64,000 nt of DNA, taken from contig NZ_JACIGJ010000006.1 of assembly GCF_014197855.1 (NCBI RefSeq), forward strand, positions 186,001 to 250,000. Reading direction: 5' to 3'. Position 1 is the stretch's first letter; each line of letters opens with the position of its first letter. Below are positions 48,747 through 57,449 of the stretch, one piece after another. A model generated the notes under the pieces. The model was not told the origin of the DNA and ran no database searches. It worked only from the letters and a program-made list of their open reading frames with translations. The stretch comes from Roseospira marina. Its GTDB lineage: Bacteria; Pseudomonadota; Alphaproteobacteria; Rhodospirillales; Rhodospirillaceae. A program made the translations under genes and the position numbers.

Positions 48747-49432
48747 GTGGCCGATGCCTCCTCTTCAGATTCAGCAACGACCTCGGAAATCTGGAACTTC
48801 TTGAGCTCTTCGGAGTACGAGTTCCGGTCGAAAATGAACAGCAGCTCTGAGGGCCGTACTTCTTTGCCGTTAATATAGATGCGCCCCTCTTCCTGATCGT
48901 AGGTGATCGAGGTTGATACATCCAAGACTTCGTTGAAGGACGCGAGTTCGAGACGTTGCTCGATGAGATCGAAACGGAGTTTCGTCAGGGTCAGGTCGAT
49001 GTTAAACTTGTTGAAGGCATGCCAGAGCAGGCTGATGACGCTTTCAAAAATCGACACAAATATCCGGATATCCGTTTGCGACGGCATGTCCTGGCTGTCG
49101 TGCTGTCCATGTCCGGCAATGCCAGTGCGGTTGCGAATTTCCGCAAGCGCACCGACGATCCCCGAAAGGTTGCCAGCGATCCCCTCATTGTCGAAGCCGC
49201 AAGACGACAACGCCTGCTTGACCAGCTTCGGCAGCTTCAGATCATCATAAGGAATGCCGCGTTCAGAGAGGATGTGTTTGCAGATAATCTCGATGACGCA
49301 TTTGCAGTAGTCGATCGTCTCCGGTTCGAGAGTCCCCAGCGCCGCTTCCGCCTTGTCGATCGTGGTCGCCAGCCGCGTCAGCCCGAAGACTTTCTGAAAA
49401 TCGTGCGCATGTTCCAGAGGCGAAATGATCAC
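48743..49432 (-). CDS. Abortive infection family protein (Abi_C-type)
   Basis: This 229-residue protein carries the Abi_C pattern DLKLPKLVKQALSS followed by GIVGALAEIRNRTGIAGHG. The C-terminal ~80 residues are variable. Abi_C proteins act in phage exclusion by altruistic growth arrest. It overlaps hsdS upstream and the helicase downstream, 4 bp each, so its dose is tied to the type I restriction genes. Confidence 0.75.
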   Translation of the reverse strand: MIISPLEHAHDFQKVFGLTRLATTIDKAEAALGTLEPETIDYCKCVIEIICKHILSERGIPYDDLKLPKLVKQALSSCGFDNEGIAGNLSGIVGALAEIRNRTGIAGHGQHDSQDMPSQTDIRIFVSIFESVISLLWHAFNKFNIDLTLTKLRFDLIEQRLELASFNEVLDVSTSITYDQEEGRIYINGKEVRPSELLFIFDRNSYSEELKKFQISEVVAESEEEASAT

Positions 49433-51909
49433 ACCGAGTCATCCCCGCTTTCCGCGCTGAAAAGCGCCTTCACCTCAAGCATGGCGGTGCCGACTGACAT
49501 TTCTGTCAACCTGAGCTTTTCGATCTTGGGACGCCACTCGTCGTCAGCGCGGATGTATTGCAGAACCTGCGCAGCATCAGCTTCGACCCCCAGCGACTGA
49601 AGGTGCTCCATGGCATAATCGACCGTTGCAAGGGTTTCCCATTCCTCATTTTTCTTGAAGCGGAAATGTTCGGCGACCCACCGGGCCGGGTCTCCGAAGC
49701 CATACTTGGCGAACCAGTTCTCCATCTCCTCGGCCGCTGGTCCCGGCACATGGCCAAACCCAAATCGACCGCGCATCTCGCGCAGCCAGCTCTTTTGCTT
49801 CGCGATGGCGATACCGCCGGAATACTTCATGGACGGGTTGTAGGGACCGGCCGCCTTCTTGAGATACTCCATTTGACCGACATGCTCACCATTATGCCGG
49901 CGTGCGAAATAGACCGCCTTCTGTAGACGGAAATTGCCGATAGGTTCACCGCCGGCGTCGAAGAAGGCTTTGACAATGGCACCGACCAACACGGCTTCCT
50001 TAAATCTCGTGTCTACCTCGGAAGTCACTTTTGATTCCGCGCGCTTGTCCGCTTCCGAGGGGAACACGTCATGGGCGCTTTTGGCCCCTGGGATTTCAGA
50101 GGTATTGGCCTGTTCCGGCGCAGCGACGCTGGGTGTGTCCGCACTAAATCCCACTGGTTCCACCGCACCACCACCATCTGGGTCCGTTTCAGTCAGTACG
50201 TGAACCAGGGAGGCCATCAGCTCGGCGCCCAGTCGCTCGCCCTCACGTGCCTGCTCTTCCAGCCGGTCGCACAGCGCCATGAGTTTATCCACTTTGACGA
50301 CAATGCGCTTTTGTTCGGCTAGGGGCGGAACTGGAACCAAGAGCGTTTCAATCCCACCAACTCTAAAGTGCTGAACCGTCGACCCAACTGGTTTGTCTTG
50401 AACGCGGTCCATCAATTCGGGATCTCGCAGCGAATATAGCAAAAACTTCGGTTCAATAGTTCCGGGAATTATGCTTGCGAGCATCAATCTCTGACCGAGG
50501 CAATATGTATATTGATCATCCAAAAGGCAGACCTCACCCATTGGAGCTTCGCGCGTGATGATTAAATCATTTGCCGCAGGCCGATACCTCTCGGTCCATT
50601 TGTCATAGGTTTCGTCGTCAACAAACTTGACATCCGCTAGAATTAATTTTCCATCGCGAATGTTGTTTGTGCGGAGGAGAGTAGCTCCCGATGGGGAATA
50701 CTTTGCAGTCTTATTTCGGCAATCGACCACCCAACGACAGCACTGCATGAGGGTCGCCCACTGCCAATTTGTGGGAAGTGCTGGGAGAGCGTCTGGAATT
50801 TGTTGATTGTCTAGCTTTCTAGATTGTGTAGCAGCTTCGTTTTTCGTTGGTAGATTTTCGGCCAGTAACTTTGAGCGTTGTGCGCCTATTTCATCCAAAA
50901 GCTCGCTAGCTGATCCATCTGTTGGCAAGTGCTCAGTGAGCTGGCCGAACGCCGCTGAGTGGAGAATCGCTCTCCGCAAAGCCTTGATCGTCTCCAGCTC
51001 GTCGAACAGCTCGCCGAAACGGGGGACGAGCAAGGACCAACGGTCGGCGCTTTCCTCCGGCGTTCTGGCTTCGGTCAAATGATGCAGGGCGGAAGCGGCG
51101 GCTGCGCGCTTCAGCCCGGTTTCTTCAGCCTGTCGCGTCTCCAGTTCGTCGCACAGCGCCATGAGTTCCTTAACCTTCGCGACAATGCGTTGCTGCTCCG
51201 GAAGGGGTGGGAGGGGGAAAGACGATAGTGCAAAATAGTCCGCCGGGACGCGCTTTTGCCCGGCGGTGCCTGTCATCCTCGGTACGCCCGCCTGGATGAA
51301 ACTTTCGGATTTCAAGAATGCTAGGACGTAGTCTTCCTCAACGACGTGAGCCAATTGTCGGAATACGTGTAATTCCGTTGTTCCCGCGCCAAGATCATTC
51401 GGCAAACCGGTTATTGCTGCAGATTTTCCGTTCTCAAAACAGGGGGTAATCTTAGCAAGAACAACGTCACCGTTTGCTACGTGTGTGTAGCCGCTCTTGA
51501 TATCCGCCCATTTTCGTTCTTCGAATCCGTGCGGGAGACCGAACTTAGCTTCGATTTCGGCCATGGGCACAAAGCCCGCCGCAGCTTCGTCTGGCGCCTC
51601 ATTTCGAGGAGAGATCAGCCCTAGATCGCCAAGACATGTCGTAACCCAATTTGCAGGTATCAAGTTTGTTGGGGTACGGTCTTCCGCTTTCCCAAAATAC
51701 CTTGGCTTCCGAATTTCTCCTGACTTAACCGCAGATCGGATCGCTATGGCCGCAGCTTCGACGAGCGCTTGCGCATGTCCGTCCTCTGGTCGCCGATCCG
51801 ACAGTCTTCCGGAGATCGCTAAATTCAGGACCAACTCTCGTAGCTTCCGTACGCCATCGGTTCCGGCCGCGAGTCGCCCAAATTCTTCTAGAAACGTTTC
51901 TGCAAGCAT
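49429..51909 (-). CDS. hsdS: Type I restriction specificity subunit HsdS with extra C-terminal domain
   Basis: Two target-recognition domains are separated by conserved helices (PLPPLPEQQRIVAKVKELMA; PVPPLAEQKRIVVKVDKLMA), the normal HsdS layout, over about 590 residues. The protein is 826 residues. After a linker (about 590-640) there is a further domain, IGNFRLQKAVYFARRHNGEH...GPYNPSMKYSGG, that resembles the DUF4065/Panacea fold. The start overlaps hsdM by 1 bp. The fusion is unusual for HsdS. Confidence 0.9.
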   Translation of the reverse strand: MLAETFLEEFGRLAAGTDGVRKLRELVLNLAISGRLSDRRPEDGHAQALVEAAAIAIRSAVKSGEIRKPRYFGKAEDRTPTNLIPANWVTTCLGDLGLISPRNEAPDEAAAGFVPMAEIEAKFGLPHGFEERKWADIKSGYTHVANGDVVLAKITPCFENGKSAAITGLPNDLGAGTTELHVFRQLAHVVEEDYVLAFLKSESFIQAGVPRMTGTAGQKRVPADYFALSSFPLPPLPEQQRIVAKVKELMALCDELETRQAEETGLKRAAAASALHHLTEARTPEESADRWSLLVPRFGELFDELETIKALRRAILHSAAFGQLTEHLPTDGSASELLDEIGAQRSKLLAENLPTKNEAATQSRKLDNQQIPDALPALPTNWQWATLMQCCRWVVDCRNKTAKYSPSGATLLRTNNIRDGKLILADVKFVDDETYDKWTERYRPAANDLIITREAPMGEVCLLDDQYTYCLGQRLMLASIIPGTIEPKFLLYSLRDPELMDRVQDKPVGSTVQHFRVGGIETLLVPVPPLAEQKRIVVKVDKLMALCDRLEEQAREGERLGAELMASLVHVLTETDPDGGGAVEPVGFSADTPSVAAPEQANTSEIPGAKSAHDVFPSEADKRAESKVTSEVDTRFKEAVLVGAIVKAFFDAGGEPIGNFRLQKAVYFARRHNGEHVGQMEYLKKAAGPYNPSMKYSGGIAIAKQKSWLREMRGRFGFGHVPGPAAEEMENWFAKYGFGDPARWVAEHFRFKKNEEWETLATVDYAMEHLQSLGVEADAAQVLQYIRADDEWRPKIEKLRLTEMSVGTAMLEVKALFSAESGDDSV

Positions 51910-53420
51910 CAGGCGGCCGTCGATTTGGTAAGCGCTTCGGCCAGCGCCATCTTCAACTGTTCCTGTGTGGCGGCGAGTTGCTTACGGTTCTCCTGCCATG
52001 CGGCGAGCAACTCCGCCGGGTCCTTGTGACCATCTTCCTTGCGGTGGGGATTGGAAATGTCGAGATTGTACCCATTGGCCTTGATCTCTTCGGCGCTTAC
52101 CTTCCAAGCGCGGTCATTCTCCTTGCGTTCAGCACGCGTCTTGACGTCACCCCACCAAGCCTGCTCGCTGTCTTCGTCCCTGAATTCCTCGATGCGCATG
52201 GGCTTTGTTTTGGAGTAGTTTTTGTAACCCTCCGGATAGGGGTGCTCGTAGAACCAAACCTCCGAGGTCGGATTCAACGCGTTGCCTTTTCCATCCTTGT
52301 GGCATTTCTCGAAGAACAAGAGGTTCGTCTTGATGCCAGTATATGGATTGAAGACACCGTTCGGCAGGCGGATGATGGTGTGCAGGTTGCACTCCGTCAT
52401 CAGCTTCTCCTTGATGCGCGTCTTGATGCCTTCGCCAAAGAGGGTGCCGTCTGGCAGGACGACGGCGGCTCGGCCGCCATCTTTCAGAAGCTCGATAATC
52501 AGCACCAAAAAAAGGTCCGCTGTCTCACGCGTCTGGAACGCCTGTGGCACGTTCTTTTCGATGCCATCTTCCTCCATGCCGCCGAAGGGTGGGTTGGTGA
52601 CGATGACATCGATCTTGCCCCGCCATTTATGATCCTTCAGGGGCATGGAGAGCGTGTTGTCGTGCAGGATGTTGGTTGGCGCTTCGATGCCGTGCAGCAT
52701 CATGTTGGTAACGCACAGCAAATGCGGCAGCGCCTTCTTCTCAACGCCTAACAGATTGTTCTGGACCGTCGCCCGGTCCTCGACCGTTTCGACATATCTC
52801 TCGATGCGGTGATCCATCACGTGGGCCAGAAAACCGCCCGTTCCGCACGCGGGGTCCAGCACCAATTCATCCAGTTGGGGATCGAGCATGTCGACCATGA
52901 ACTGGGTGACGGCACGCGGAGTGTAGAACTCGCCGGCATTGCCAGCGCTTTGGAGGTCCTTCAGAACTTGCTCGTAGACATCACCAAAGGCGTGCTTGTC
53001 GCCAGTGTTGTTGAAATCGATCTCATTGATCTTGTTGACGACCTGCCGGATCAGCGTGCCATTCTTCATGTAGTTGTAGGCATCTTCGAACGCTGTGCGC
53101 ACAACGCGCGCGCGGTCACGTTCCGGCCCTTCGAGCGATAGGTTCTTCAGCTTCGGAAAAAGCTGGTTGTTTATGAAGTCGAGGAGCGCATCACCGGTGA
53201 TGCCTTCTGGGTCGGTAGCCCAGGCGGACCAGCGCAGGTGATCTGGGATCGGGGAGTTGTAGTCATCGCTGAGAAGCATCAGCGACTCCTCCTGGTCGTC
53301 CAGAATCTTCAGGAAGAACATCCAGACCAATTGCCCGATACGCTGAGCATCGCCATCGACGCCCGCGTCCTTGCGCATGATATCCTGAATGGACTTGATC
53401 ACTCCCGATACATTCGGCAC
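51909..53420 (-). CDS. hsdM: Type I restriction-modification DNA methyltransferase HsdM
   Basis: This 503-residue N6-adenine methyltransferase has the N-terminal HsdM helical domain (RKDAGVDGDAQRIGQLVWMF). The AdoMet site is in LDPACGTGGFLAHVMDH, and the catalytic motif NPPFGG is present. Length and order are normal. It follows hsdR by 2 bp. Confidence 0.95.
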   Translation of the reverse strand: MPNVSGVIKSIQDIMRKDAGVDGDAQRIGQLVWMFFLKILDDQEESLMLLSDDYNSPIPDHLRWSAWATDPEGITGDALLDFINNQLFPKLKNLSLEGPERDRARVVRTAFEDAYNYMKNGTLIRQVVNKINEIDFNNTGDKHAFGDVYEQVLKDLQSAGNAGEFYTPRAVTQFMVDMLDPQLDELVLDPACGTGGFLAHVMDHRIERYVETVEDRATVQNNLLGVEKKALPHLLCVTNMMLHGIEAPTNILHDNTLSMPLKDHKWRGKIDVIVTNPPFGGMEEDGIEKNVPQAFQTRETADLFLVLIIELLKDGGRAAVVLPDGTLFGEGIKTRIKEKLMTECNLHTIIRLPNGVFNPYTGIKTNLLFFEKCHKDGKGNALNPTSEVWFYEHPYPEGYKNYSKTKPMRIEEFRDEDSEQAWWGDVKTRAERKENDRAWKVSAEEIKANGYNLDISNPHRKEDGHKDPAELLAAWQENRKQLAATQEQLKMALAEALTKSTAA

Positions 53421-53422
53421 GT

Positions 53423-55801
53423 TTACGCTCCCTCGCGATATAGTTCGGTCTGCAGCCCCCTGACGGCAGCCTCATAAGCTGATTTGCCGCCGAAAACGCC
53501 CCTCACAATCTCGACTGGGGTGCCGATTTCATCGAATGGCTTGAGCTGTAGAACCTTGGCATTTTCCAGCGGACCGAAATCTTCGTCCGCATATTTGTCG
53601 AGAAGCGCTTCCAGCACCGCCCGCGCTTTGCCCTCGAATTTTGCAAAGTAGTTGCGTTTCTTGACCTGTTCTGCCCGCTCTTTGCGGGTCAGCGGCGGCT
53701 GGCCATAGGCAACGTGGCAGAGCAAATCGAAAGTGCTGAAAGCGTCGCCGTTTTTCACTTCGTCGCGCAGACCATCGAGCGAGACACCCAGCGACTCCAG
53801 CTCTTCAATAATCGCCTGCTTCTTTTCCGCTTCACCCCAACGACGGAGAAATTCATCGAGAGTCTTGCAGTCTTTTTGGAGCGTCTTTTTCGCGTAGGAG
53901 CGCAGTGATTCCGTGATCAGCTTGCCGTCCGGCCCGAGATATTGAACGCGCTTTGAGAGAACGCGGACTTCGACACCATCGACGTAGAACTTCCGCGGCC
54001 GGTCTTCGCCGCCGAACGGATCGCCAAGAACGCCACCATCAATTTCGGACTGTTCTTCCTCGCCAAATTCACCGACCGTCGTGGTTGTCGCATCATCAAA
54101 TTCGTCCGGCGGCACGGGTGGGTCGTCTGCACCCGGTTCATAGATCTGGACCGGGTCGCCGTCGAAGTCAGGATCTGCGAACAACTCTGTCGCTCGCTTG
54201 AAGTCCATGATGGTAAAATACTGCTTGCCGTGCTCCTCATCGATGCGCGTGCCACGCCCGATGATCTGCTTGAACTCGGTCATGGACTGAATTCGCTGGT
54301 CCAGAACGATCAACTTGCACGTCTTTGCATCAACACCCGTTGTCAGAAGCTTGGATGTGGTAGCGATGACCGGATAGCGCGCTTTCGGGTCAATGAAGTT
54401 GTCGAGCTCCGCCTTGCCAAGCGGATCGTCGCCGGTGATCCGCATAGCGTACCGGTGATTTTCAGCCACTAGATCGGCATTCGCGTTGGCGAGCGCCTGA
54501 CGCATACGTTCAGCGTGCTCAGTGTCCTCGCAGAAAACGATGGTCTTATCGAATCGATTGGTGGCTTTCAGAAATTCCGTGATCTTTGAGGCGACCAATT
54601 TGGTGCGCTCATCAAGAACCAGCGTCCGGTCAAAATCCCGCTGATTGTAAATGCGGTCATCGACTTCGTTGCCATAGCGGTCACGTGTTCCCACTTCTGG
54701 TCGATAGCCGGTCAGGTCCTTGTCGAGGTCGTAGCGGATGACCTTATAGGGTGCCAGAAAGCCGTCTTCGATGCCTTGGCGCAGCGAGTAAGTGTAAACT
54801 GGCGCACCGAAGTAGTCGATGTTGGAGACATCTTTCGTTTCTCTCGGCGTGGCCGTCATGCCGATCTGCGTTGCGTTCGAGAAATACTCGAGGATTTCGC
54901 GCCAAGCGGAATCGGCCGCCGCACTTCCGCGATGGCACTCGTCGATGATCACAAGATCGAAAAAATCGCGCGAAAACTGCTTGTAGATGTTTGCTGCTTC
55001 GTCCGTCCCTGTGACCGCTTGATAAAGTGAAAGATAGATCTCGTAGGACTTGTCAGCTTGGCGGTTGGCGATCTTGGTCATCGCACCACCAAAAGGTTTG
55101 AAGTCGTTCGTTTTCGTCTGATCGACGAGAATATTACGATCTGCGAGGAACAGAATCCGCTTCTTTGCACCCGCCTTCCATAGCCGCCAGATGATCTGAA
55201 ACGCTGTGTAGGTCTTGCCCGTCCCGGTCGCCATGACAAGCAGCAACCGATCGCGACCTTTTGCGGTTTCCTCGATCACACGATTGACGGCCAATGTCTG
55301 ATAGTAGCGCGGCGCCTTGCCGGTACCGTCATCGAAATAGTCCTGGTTGACGAGGGGGTCTTGGGCGGTCGCGATGCCTTTCCAAGCCGCATAACGCTGC
55401 CAAAGTAGCTCAGGTGACGGCATTTCCTGGAGCGAGATTTCACGCTCGACGGAACCGTCCACTGCCGATCTGTCGTGCAAGAGGAGGCCTTTTCCGTTCG
55501 TCGAAAAGGCAAACGGCACATCGATCATCTCGGCATACTCGAGGGCTTGCTGCATGCCCGCGCCGATCGAATGTGAAGCATCTTTGGCTTCAATAACAGC
55601 AATCGGGATGTTGGGTTTGTGATAGAGGATGTAATCCGCGCGCTTCTGCTTGCCGCGGGATGTCAGTTTTCCGCGAACAACGATGCGCCCAGCCGTCAAA
55701 CTCACTTCCTCGCGGATCTGGGTATGCAAGTTCCAGCCTGCGGCAGTAAGGGCGGGCGTAATAAACTTGCTGCAAATGTCGCGCTCACTAAGCCCGTGCA
55801 T
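53423..55801 (-). CDS. hsdR: Type I restriction endonuclease HsdR
   Basis: This 792-residue motor and nuclease subunit is of the EcoEI type. Its N-terminal nuclease region includes [20 protein letters not shown]. The SF2 translocase has [14 protein letters not shown] (Walker A), [10 protein letters not shown] and [15 protein letters not shown]-terminal EcoEI_R-like domain is present. Its start overlaps the phd-like gene by 14 bp. Confidence 0.94.
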   Translation of the reverse strand: MHGLSERDICSKFITPALTAAGWNLHTQIREEVSLTAGRIVVRGKLTSRGKQKRADYILYHKPNIPIAVIEAKDASHSIGAGMQQALEYAEMIDVPFAFSTNGKGLLLHDRSAVDGSVEREISLQEMPSPELLWQRYAAWKGIATAQDPLVNQDYFDDGTGKAPRYYQTLAVNRVIEETAKGRDRLLLVMATGTGKTYTAFQIIWRLWKAGAKKRILFLADRNILVDQTKTNDFKPFGGAMTKIANRQADKSYEIYLSLYQAVTGTDEAANIYKQFSRDFFDLVIIDECHRGSAAADSAWREILEYFSNATQIGMTATPRETKDVSNIDYFGAPVYTYSLRQGIEDGFLAPYKVIRYDLDKDLTGYRPEVGTRDRYGNEVDDRIYNQRDFDRTLVLDERTKLVASKITEFLKATNRFDKTIVFCEDTEHAERMRQALANANADLVAENHRYAMRITGDDPLGKAELDNFIDPKARYPVIATTSKLLTTGVDAKTCKLIVLDQRIQSMTEFKQIIGRGTRIDEEHGKQYFTIMDFKRATELFADPDFDGDPVQIYEPGADDPPVPPDEFDDATTTTVGEFGEEEQSEIDGGVLGDPFGGEDRPRKFYVDGVEVRVLSKRVQYLGPDGKLITESLRSYAKKTLQKDCKTLDEFLRRWGEAEKKQAIIEELESLGVSLDGLRDEVKNGDAFSTFDLLCHVAYGQPPLTRKERAEQVKKRNYFAKFEGKARAVLEALLDKYADEDFGPLENAKVLQLKPFDEIGTPVEIVRGVFGGKSAYEAAVRGLQTELYREGA

Positions 55802-55994
55802 TCCCGTTGCCCCCGCCTCCTGCTGTCGTTTGGTCTTTGCGGTCCTTCAGCGCGCAAAGACGCTCATACTCCTCCACCGAAACGACCACCACCACACCAC
55901 GTCCGTGCTTCTCGATGCACACGGGTTCCGCACGAGCGGTGTCGATCATCAAGCCAAAGGCGTTTTTCGCCTCCCTTGCGGACATCGTCTTCAT
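55788..55994 (-). CDS. Phd/YefM-type antitoxin-like DNA-binding protein
   Basis: This 68-residue protein is of the Phd/YefM type ([27 protein letters not shown]). No Doc, RelE or PIN toxin lies beside it. Its 3' end overlaps hsdR by 14 bp. It therefore probably acts as the operon's autorepressor, keeping restriction expression low, rather than as a toxin partner. Confidence 0.85.
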   Translation of the reverse strand: MKTMSAREAKNAFGLMIDTARAEPVCIEKHGRGVVVVVSVEEYERLCALKDRKDQTTAGGGGNGNARA

Positions 55995-56110
55995 AATTGA
56001 ACCCGTTACTCGCCGTTTGCGCCATTTAGCCCGAAATAGCTCTTTTTGCCAACATCAAAGCTACGCTCTGGCGCTCCAGCGCATTCACGCGGAAGGCTTC
56101 ATATCTTGGG

Positions 56111-56611
56111 TTACGCATCGAGCGACGCAGCAATCACAAAGATCGGGCGTAACAGAACAAGCGGGTCGTCTTTCGAAGGCAAGAAACCGCGCCGCCGCCA
56201 GAACTGCGCCGCCTCCGCATCGACGGCGTTGACCATCAGCGCACGTCCCCCGACGAGTGCGGCTGCCTGAACGCAGCGTTGCAGCGCGTGTTTCAGTAGT
56301 CCCGTTCCGATACCCTGATCAGCCCATGCTGTGTCGGCGGCCAGTTGGCCAAGAAGGAGACAGGGAACGGGATCTGGTGGCTGACCTGTCCGAACTGAGC
56401 GAGGCAATACCGAAGGAACGACAGCTGTTGGTGCAAGGCCGCAGTAGCCGACGACGCGGCCGTCATCGTGGACGACCATGACAGCGGTAATGCCCTTCTC
56501 TTGGTTGGAAAGCGCCCGCGTCTTTAGCCAGTGATCGAGTGTCGGCTTACCGCAGGAGAATTCGGAGACATCATGCGCAGCGGTGAGCGCTTCTGGCGCT
56601 GATAGAGCCAC
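56111..56611 (-). CDS. GNAT-family toxin (TacT/AtaT-like acetyltransferase)
   Basis: This 166-residue GNAT protein has FSCGKPTLDHWLKTRALSNQ, GYCGLAPTAV, QLAADTAWADQGIGTGLLKH and an FLPSKDDPLVLLRP tail, as in TacT/AtaT toxins that acetylate aminoacyl-tRNA. The partner DUF1778 antitoxin ends 3 bp upstream. Confidence 0.9.
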   Translation of the reverse strand: MALSAPEALTAAHDVSEFSCGKPTLDHWLKTRALSNQEKGITAVMVVHDDGRVVGYCGLAPTAVVPSVLPRSVRTGQPPDPVPCLLLGQLAADTAWADQGIGTGLLKHALQRCVQAAALVGGRALMVNAVDAEAAQFWRRRGFLPSKDDPLVLLRPIFVIAASLDA

Positions 56612-56614
56612 GTT

Positions 56615-56914
56615 TCACCGCTTGGCGACGTAGCCGGGCTCCCACGGCGCGGGCCGCTGCGCCAGATCAACCATCTCGGAAACCGGAGCGGCAGGACGGG
56701 ACAGGACATCTATGAATTCGGCGAAGCCTTCAGGGCTCATGCGGATCAGCCGGTTTTCCATCACGACTTCTTCGGCGGCGCGAACGGCGGCATCGCGCAC
56801 GAAATCCGTGCGCGAGCGGCCACGCAACGTAGCCGCGCGGTCGATCATCGCGACATCCGATTCCGGCAGTCGCATCGAGATGGGATATTCCTTACGGTCG
56901 GCTGTGGTGGCCAT
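56615..56914 (-). CDS. DUF1778 antitoxin (TacA/AtaR-like)
   Basis: This 99-residue protein has an N-terminal ribbon-helix-helix (YPISMRLPESDVAMIDRAAT; SRTDFVRDAAVRAAE) and a C-terminal tail that should bind the GNAT toxin. GAGGTGACTC precedes its ATG. It and the toxin gene form a two-gene operon. Confidence 0.9.
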   Translation of the reverse strand: MATTADRKEYPISMRLPESDVAMIDRAATLRGRSRTDFVRDAAVRAAEEVVMENRLIRMSPEGFAEFIDVLSRPAAPVSEMVDLAQRPAPWEPGYVAKR

Positions 56915-56949
56915 GAGTCACCTCCTTCGCACCCGAAGCTAATATCTTG

Positions 56950-56971
56950 TAGCGCAAATAGCAATACGCTA
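56950..56971. promoter_or_regulatory. Dyad upstream of the DUF1778/GNAT operon
   Basis: TAGCG (56950-56954) and CGCTA (56967-56971) flank AT-rich sequence containing AAATAGCAAT. This is a plausible operator for the ribbon-helix-helix antitoxin. A TTGACC -35-like element lies just outside it on the minus strand. Confidence 0.4.
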
Positions 56972-57214
56972 TGGTCAACAGCATCAGGCCTTCGCCGAGA
57001 TTGGAAGATCGCGGGACCAAGAGGAGTTTCAGGGCGGCAACTCGTATGAACAACGCGTCGAAGTCGTGGTTTGGAGCTAGGTTATTTCACTCCGCTAGCG
57101 TCCGCTATGATATGCGGCAGCCCGCAGACATGCGAATGAGCCTGCCCGACACCGCCGAATATTCCACGGTGATTTCAGTTGTTTATTGCCGGTCTCGCGT
57201 AAATTCTGGCGTGT

Positions 57215-57430
57215 ATGAGCCGGAAAGCAAGCCAACCGAGATCAACGACTGCGCCGAGCGAGCGCGAAGAGCTGCTCGAGGCCATGCTCGTCGAGACACC
57301 GGAGCTGAGCTTCACGCCGAGGGGCGATCCCGACCCTCGCCTCGTCCGGTTGGTCGAGTTTCTCGCGCGACAGGCGGCTCGCGAGTTCTACGAACAGGAA
57401 GTCGAGAAGCAGGGCTCACGCGGCTCCTGA
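57215..57430 (+). CDS. Small protein encoded ahead of the serine recombinase
   Basis: This 71-residue charged, helical protein opens MSRKASQPRSTTAPS and contains REELLEAMLVETPEL, LVRLVEFLARQAAREFYEQE. It ends 19 bp before the recombinase ATG and is likely co-transcribed. I do not recognise a named family. By position and size it could be a directionality or helper factor. The 300 bases upstream (56915-57214) hold no other gene. Confidence 0.55.
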   Translation: MSRKASQPRSTTAPSEREELLEAMLVETPELSFTPRGDPDPRLVRLVEFLARQAAREFYEQEVEKQGSRGS

Positions 57431-57449
57431 TCGCCTTGGGAGACGCACA

